DNA of 64,000 bases from Tamarix chinensis. Lineage: Eukaryota; Streptophyta; Magnoliopsida; Caryophyllales; Tamaricaceae. The stretch lies in contig CM060175.1 in assembly GCA_030549775.1 (NCBI GenBank), positions 81,700,245 through 81,764,244 of the forward strand, given 5' to 3'. How positions within the stretch are numbered: the stretch's first letter is position 1; each line of letters begins with the position of its first letter. The notes under the pieces are model-generated. The model was not told where the DNA came from and made no database searches. It saw only the letters and a list, made by a program, of their open reading frames with translations. Both the position numbers and the translations under genes were made by a program. Positions 58,671 through 64,000 of this stretch are shown in pieces.

Positions 58671-60944
58671 TTATTCTGTATACTCCCAACTAGATTGTTC
58701 CCTTCTAGTGGAGTTCCTTGGTCGACCCCTGTGCTGCCGTACTTGTGGCTCGTCGAAAGGTGTTCTCTGGGGAAATGCAATATTAAATATCTCTCTAGCC
58801 AACTGATTCTGTATTTCTGGTGGCTGGCGCATAACAGATTCCATCGAAATATGGAGCAAGTGAGATGCAACATCAACTGGTTCTTGGGGTCTCGGTGGAG
58901 TAATGGGTCCATCTATGTCGAGTTTCTTCCAAAACGGATGAATAGCCGACAGGGGGATTGACATGTAGTTATGAATGTATGTTTTAATTTCATGCGTACA
59001 CGGTATCCCGTGCGTACGACGCATGTAACATCCGCATAAATCATCATTCCCACTTACATGCTCAAGTCTCTGACACTCGTTGTTCACCAACTCCATTGCA
59101 TATAAAGAAACATGACCCCTCAAATTGGCATAAAGATCACTTGTAGCAAAATGAGGAGTGTTGAACCGAGACCTCTCAAGCGATGCTTTTATCTCATCAT
59201 GTTGTAATTTGAGGAACGTGTGCATTTGTTTGTGGACTGTATTGAAGCTGCCCCGTGATGTCTCCAGGAATCTTTTTAAAGATCCATGAGCTCCTTCAAC
59301 CCTGTTCGTTACAAAAATTTATTTACTTAACTTTATCAACATAAAAGAAGCTCAATCAGCTATCACGGTTGCAAGAAAATATAAATCATACCTATTTGTT
59401 GTAAGTTGATGGATATGGAACACGTCACCAAAGAATGCTGCAACAATTTTATGTTTGTAGGGTTGTAGCCAATTCGTCTTGAGATACGAAATTAGACTGG
59501 GCATGCTTCTGTAATCTTCCTCTATTGACAACAATCGTGCCTCATATGTTTCTTCGTCCGTGGCATCTATCAAATTTTTCCATCGTGACATAAAACCACG
59601 TTGCGACGACGATGAACGACCATAAAGTTTCTTACATTTTTCCTCGACATTCTTATTCACATGAAATCTGCATAATAAATGTTTTGAAGTAGGAAAAATA
59701 TGTTCCACAGCTGAAATTAGAGCAAGTTCTCGGTCGGTAATAATGGTGGTTGGAAGCATATATGGATCCATTAAGGTCTTTAATCTCTCAAGCACCCAGA
59801 AATAATTTTCCTCCTTCTCAGATGACATGTATGCATATGCAACGTTGAAATTCAATTGTGTTGGTGTTAAGCCAATAACTTCAAGTAAGGGCATTCCGTA
59901 TCTATTTGTCTTATACGTGCAATCCATTTGTAAAACAAAAGGAAATGCACGTAAAATGTTAACAGATACGGGATGTGCGAACAGATGCTCACTTATTACG
60001 TTTGATTGAGGCTCACTTCGATGCCACTGAAAATAATTATTCTCAACCAACATACTCATGACATGCTGTAACATTGTTTGACCATCCATTTCTTCGGACC
60101 TAAGCTTCTGTCGAGCATTATAAATATGCCTCCTCATACTCACATTACCTTCAAATTGTTTTTGAAGAAGTGGTATGATTTGTCGTGGCTTCACGTTAGC
60201 TGTAATAAGTTCATCAACAAATTGAACTTCATTTTTTGTCAACTTACCAAGAACAGCATGACATTGCTCATAATTAGTCAATTCGTGATTGTGTGTCCCG
60301 TTCCTAACTACCACTTGCCATCCACCATTATTATTTCCAACACCAATAATAAAAAAAGGACAATCGTTTTTTTTTTGAACAAGTATTACGTGCACCTTCG
60401 GTATCTGTTGGTCTAGTACGAGTACGTACGTACCACTTCGTTCACATCTTATCGAGACTCTACCCGCCCCTATACCATTTCCTTTTCTTGAACCTTTGAT
60501 AATCAAAATCATCTTATGAGTTCTACCCATTTTCTTAACCCATGTCACAAGTTCATCCCGATCCGAAAATATTTCATCCGTTACAAAAAATCTCTGATAA
60601 TTTTCACTCATAAAAGATGTATTCCCCATGTCCTGAAAAAAAGAGTTTACCATAATAATATAATAACAAAAAACTATAAATTTCATGTAACTAATTTTGT
60701 CGCCACAATTTACAATACTTAAAAAATAATATTTTACCTCTTCGTTGAAGTTGTAATTAATATTGGGAGAATGCATTTGCGTATCTTCTGCATATCCATA
60801 GCTTCTCGGTATTGTAAATCTATCATCGTAATACGATGGGGTTCTGACCCCATCTTCGTAGCTCATCGGACTTCCGAAATCATCATACCCTATCGAAGTT
60901 TCAAACTCTTCGTAGTTTGAAGAACTTCCAAATTCATTATTCAT
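58671..60944 (-). CDS. MULE transposase (FAR1-like), spliced ORF intact, 692 aa
   Basis: Spliced minus-strand model: exons 60944-60738, 60632-59392 and 59301-58671, GT-AG borders, 2079 bp, no internal stop. Residues 84-186 form a FAR1/WRKY-GCM1-type zinc-binding region (CERSG Cys132, DCPF Cys160, GTHNH His183/His185). The MULE catalytic domain follows, with the first Asp in LQMDCTYKTN (Asp306) and the second in ITDRELALI (Asp369), then HLLCRFHVNKNV; the third acidic residue is not assigned. TNRVEGAH (about 481-488) precedes a SWIM finger CGC..PCTH (Cys572, Cys574, Cys584, His586). Related plant proteins continue into an OTU domain; here TAA cuts just before it. The protein cuts and joins element ends; DNA binding by the N-terminal and SWIM fingers is inferred. 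It could still be active. Confidence 0.8.
60633..60737 (-). other. First intron of MULE transposase, 105 bp, in frame and stop-free
   Basis: Donor CGAAGAG|GTAAAATA and acceptor TTTTTTTCAG|GACATGG. The encoded insert (VKYYFLSIVNCG..) is hydrophobic and lies between the N-terminal Ser/Tyr-rich tail and the FAR1-like domain, so splicing is preferred. Confidence 0.65.
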
Positions 60945-61244
60945 TGTGAGTGTTCAACAAATATTGAAAAATTATATCTCAACCTTCAACTAACAAAGTT
61001 TCTGCAGAATAGAAATATTGAGTTGAAGAATACGATCGGGTAAGCTGTTCCTTTATATAGAAGGCTTCATGTTCCTATCCCTGACGAGCTTAACATACCA
61101 TCGTACAATTATTTTATTTACAAAGATATGCAACAGTAAAATTATTCTACGTACCGTCCTACAATACTATTTGCAGAAGCCACACACATTAACTATCCCT
61201 GCTAGCAACCTTCGATTCATTGTATATGATCGGCCAAACTTGCC

Positions 61245-61372
61245 GAAACACCAACAGTAATATGATTTATTATCACGCAAGATTATTTTGTCAGAAGTAC
61301 GCGTTACTGAAACACCAACAATAATATGATTCATTGTCAGGTAAGATTATTTTGTCAGAAGTACGCATTACT
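61245..61372. repeat. 64-bp tandem duplication
   Basis: GAAACACCAACARTAATATG .. AGATTATTTTGTCAGAAGTA .. CGCRTTACT occurs twice, at 61245 and 61309, with few differences. It lies upstream of the transposase gene. Confidence 0.85.
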
Positions 61373-61556
61373 TTTACTGTGTACAATCTTTGAATCAGCG
61401 TTTTTGTTATTTTGAAAACAAAATTTTACTCCATAGAAAATATATTTTATCCTTATCTTATATTTTTTTAATTATAAATATATTAATTTAATTTTGTATC
61501 AAATATTTATATAAATTCTGATTTTTTTAATTATAAATAATAATTATTTACAAACT

Positions 61557-61695
61557 TTTCGGCCGAAATTAAAAAAAATAATAATAATAATTGGTGAATC
61601 GACAGATATTACCGATGGAATGGCCTGGTTTCGGCAATAATTGCCGATGCCCTGGCGCCGAAATAAAAAAAATTGGCCTGGTTTTGGCAATATAT

Positions 61696-61747
<52 letters not shown>

Positions 61748-61945
61748 TGCATTTCGGCAATAATTGCCGATATATTTCGGTCGAAATTGAAAAAAAAAAT
61801 TTGGTGCATCGGCAGTGTTTGCCGATGTCTTGGCCTGCTTTCGACAATAAGTGCCGATGGCCTGAGCCAGTTTCGGTAAAAATTGCCGAATATTATCCAT
61901 TGTTTCGGCTAAAATCGTCGATGTCAAGGTCACTTTCGGTATTTG
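61557..61945 (+). repeat. Right array of TTCGGC..GCCGA palindromic repeats
   Basis: Two larger units (about 61557-61665 and 61768-61870) of the form TTCGGYCGAAATT, A run, TTGGTGMATCGRCAGNNNTT, CCGATG, TGGCCTG, TTTCGGCAATAATTGCCGATG. More degenerate TTCGG..GCCGA words run to 61945. Orientation is the same as in the left array. Confidence 0.8.
61688..61746. repeat. (AT)n microsatellite inside the right array
   Basis: Long alternating AT run dividing the two larger repeat units. It accounts for the Tyr-Ile frames seen here. Confidence 0.9.
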
Positions 61946-62020
61946 TTTTCCGCCGAGTAAAAATACGTTTTTCATATAACAATACCCTATATATATAATG
62001 TGTGGGGTCCAGCTAGATTT

Positions 62021-64000
62021 TGAATCCACGTTATCATTATATATTAATATTAATTTTTTTTTGTTTTTTGTATTTATTTAGAATACACTCACCATTAAAA
62101 ATCAATGCATCCTTAATTTCTTATATTTTGAAAAGATTTTTATCTTAAGTTTATGGGTTTTATAATTAACAATAAAAAAAATTATTTTTTTTTGCCAAAA
62201 GATCATACATTCATCAATACACCATTCATTTTGTCTCATTTTTTTTTTAAAAAGGGAGAATTGTAAATAGAAAAATATGTAATAACATAACATATTTCAA
62301 ATATTTAAATTTACCAATATATGTATAAGGAAGTGTATTTTGAATTCCCTAGAATTTGTAATAATAATACTGATGAATATGGTAACTACTAAAACAAAAT
62401 ATTTAAATGTGACCAACTGTTGCTAACGGGATTCATTCTTGGTTCTCCTACGTATATATATAGAAGAGTAGCCCACCATTTCACCGTAAAAGTTTGTGAC
62501 AAACAGCAAACATTACTAAAATTTAGAGTATAATCCTTTCTAAAAATCTGCACGTAATTGATACAAAATGGCAGGAAAAAGAAAATCGAATCCATAACCC
62601 TCTACCAAAATTCATCCTACAATTACCGCATCCAAACAAATTCTAAAGGATAAAAAGATTTGGAGCTCAAAGAATCCTAAGAACCCCTAGTTTAGATGTA
62701 AGTCCCGGGGCTCCAAAAGAGACACCAACGCATCAATTCCTTCTTACCCCAAACATTGGGCGCTCATTATACCCAAAAAGAAATATTTATTTTCTTTTAC
62801 CCAACGGAGACAGGTGTATCTAGAAATAAAGCACCACTTTATCTATGTTCTGCACTAATATATTTTTAAATAAATTTGTTAGTAATAATAATATTTACAC
62901 AAATTACAATGTTAATAATAATAATAATAACCTCTATTAATAAACAAATTGATTTCAATAATATTTATTAATTGCTAAAAATTAATTATAATTACATGAA
63001 TCTATTTTTATTATTTAAAAAAGTTTGTAAATAATTAAAAAATAAACATAATTGCATGGAGTAAAAATATTATTGATCATTTAAACATTATTATTTATTA
63101 TTAGTATTATAACTAATTTGTTATACTACATATTTTTTTGTTGATGTACGTATGAAAATAAAGTTATTTTATTAAAATTTAAATACGATAGCAAAAAATT
63201 AATTGTAAATAAATGTAATTAATAATATTAATTAATATTAATATTCAATAACAATTATATTATTAAATATAATGTTTTGTAACTAATAATACGATAATTT
63301 ACTTCCTTTGCAGTGTAACATTTATTAGTAATTAACATTTTAAAAGTAATGATGAAATAATAAAACGGTTATATATATATATATATTAGATAGAATATAA
63401 ATTAAAAATAATGATCAATGATGAAGACGTGTAAAATAAATGGCTACTCAACCTATCTACCTGTGTTTTTCCAAGAAAAAAGTAACACGCTGTTAGTGGA
63501 ACGAAGTTCGATAATGATATAAGCCCTGGACGATATTTACCTTTAACAGTACTCAAAAGTCAACTTTTTCTCCATCACCGGCTACCGTCGGTCGGTCATC
63601 TTACATTGTATTTGGTTTCCAGACAGATATCGAATGCAGAGGCTCCTTTCCCCACCGACAATAAATAAGAAAGACACATGTTCATTGAAAAAGGGTATAA
63701 TTCTTTAACACCTGCATTTGCATGCCACCCTTTTAGTTATGAACTTTTCAAAATATTCTTCTTTGTTAATTTTTTTTTTTTACTTTTTTGTATTAGCGGT
63801 GGAATTTCCTAATCAATTAAGCTATTTATTGAAGGATTTTTTTTTATAATTGAAAATCTCATATGATTTTCCTAGATATCATATCAACTTAAAATAATTT
63901 ACAAAAAATTAATTTCAGATCTTGTAGGCCGAAACTATTTAGCCAAGCTTTTACCAAAAACGATAGTATTGAGTGTCAGGTGCACTTAATTTTATATTAT
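62021..64000. other. AT-rich intergenic, no gene seen
   Basis: AT-rich with TA runs (63369-63386). A GC-richer patch at 63560-63660 (CCATCACCGGCTACCGTCGG) could be the edge of a promoter of a gene outside the window. No coding motif is seen. Confidence 0.5.

Larger units (their letters stand above)
52900..62020. mobile_element. MULE carrying convergent PMD and transposase-OTU genes
   Basis: A Mutator-like element defined by its content: a PMD gene on plus (55148-57638, leader from about 52.95 kb), and a transposase (58671-60944) plus OTU remnant (57888-58670) on minus. TTCGGC..GCCGA repeat arrays sit near each end (53160-53470 and 61557-61945). Outer limits are approximate. I could not find long terminal inverted repeats or a 9-bp target duplication by eye; it may be a non-TIR MULE or have diverged ends. 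The two genes meet tail to tail around 57.64-57.89 kb. Confidence 0.7.

Noticed and set aside
60078..60722. Plus-strand frames of 112 and 68 codons
   Set aside because: Antisense shadows of the MULE transposase exons.
61557..61945. CRISPR-like array
   Set aside because: The repeats are palindromic, but their spacing is irregular and units are degenerate. The genome is a plant's and the array belongs to a MULE end.

Overview
This is a plant nuclear genome window, most likely from a eudicot. It is AT-rich and intron-containing, with only two confidently recognised host genes. The rest is mostly nested, decayed plant transposable elements: CACTA, LINE, large-LTR retrotransposons, a Cassandra 5S-bearing LTR and MULEs. 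There are no bacterial operons, rRNA operons or CRISPR arrays, and I recognised no tRNA gene.

1-31.9 kb is a transposon graveyard. A CACTA (En/Spm-like) transposon on the minus strand (about 2.06-13.77 kb) is split by a 5'-truncated LINE (2907-6261, 15-bp target duplication) and a solo LTR (8033-11598, 5-bp duplication CTTAG). Another LTR of the same general type, in the opposite orientation, runs off the left edge (1-2059). At 13.77-20.45 kb lies a minus-strand LTR retrotransposon reduced to two LTRs and a gag-like remnant with a zinc knuckle and an initiator-tRNA-Met-type primer site. Its upper LTR is cut off by a Cassandra LTR (20449-20756). A ruined MULE follows (about 20.76-27.69 kb), with an OTU-protease remnant on plus facing a plant-mobile-domain (PMD) gene on minus. 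The PMD gene is split by a 3.86-kb solo LTR (23266-27120, duplication AAACC). A related LTR-like block occupies 27.7-31.9 kb.

31.9-45.1 kb is the gene island. It holds an intact A20/AN1 zinc-finger stress-associated protein gene (CDS 35445-35957, plus, 170 aa, long 5'UTR intron). It also holds a seven-coding-exon minus-strand gene (40491-43730, 821 aa) of the plant GAR2-like/EEIG1-EHBP1-related family.

45.1-52.4 kb is AT-rich intergenic DNA with a 140-bp tandem repeat interrupted by a LINE tail. At 52.4-52.7 kb there is a promoter-like island with ACGTG cores.

About 52.9-62.0 kb holds a second, better preserved MULE. It has a PMD gene on plus (frameshifted), and convergent to it on minus a spliced transposase that is still open (692 aa: FAR1-type zinc finger, MULE DDE domain, SWIM finger) followed by a broken OTU domain. 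Direct-oriented arrays of palindromic TTCGGC..GCCGA repeats lie near both ends, and a 120-bp minisatellite sits in the PMD gene's 5' intron. The same convergent PMD/OTU layout appears twice in the window, and the OTU catalytic Cys is replaced in both copies. This two-gene MULE is the most interesting system here. The remaining 2 kb is AT-rich with nothing recognisable.

All functional calls are from reading translations and motifs by eye; no database search was run.
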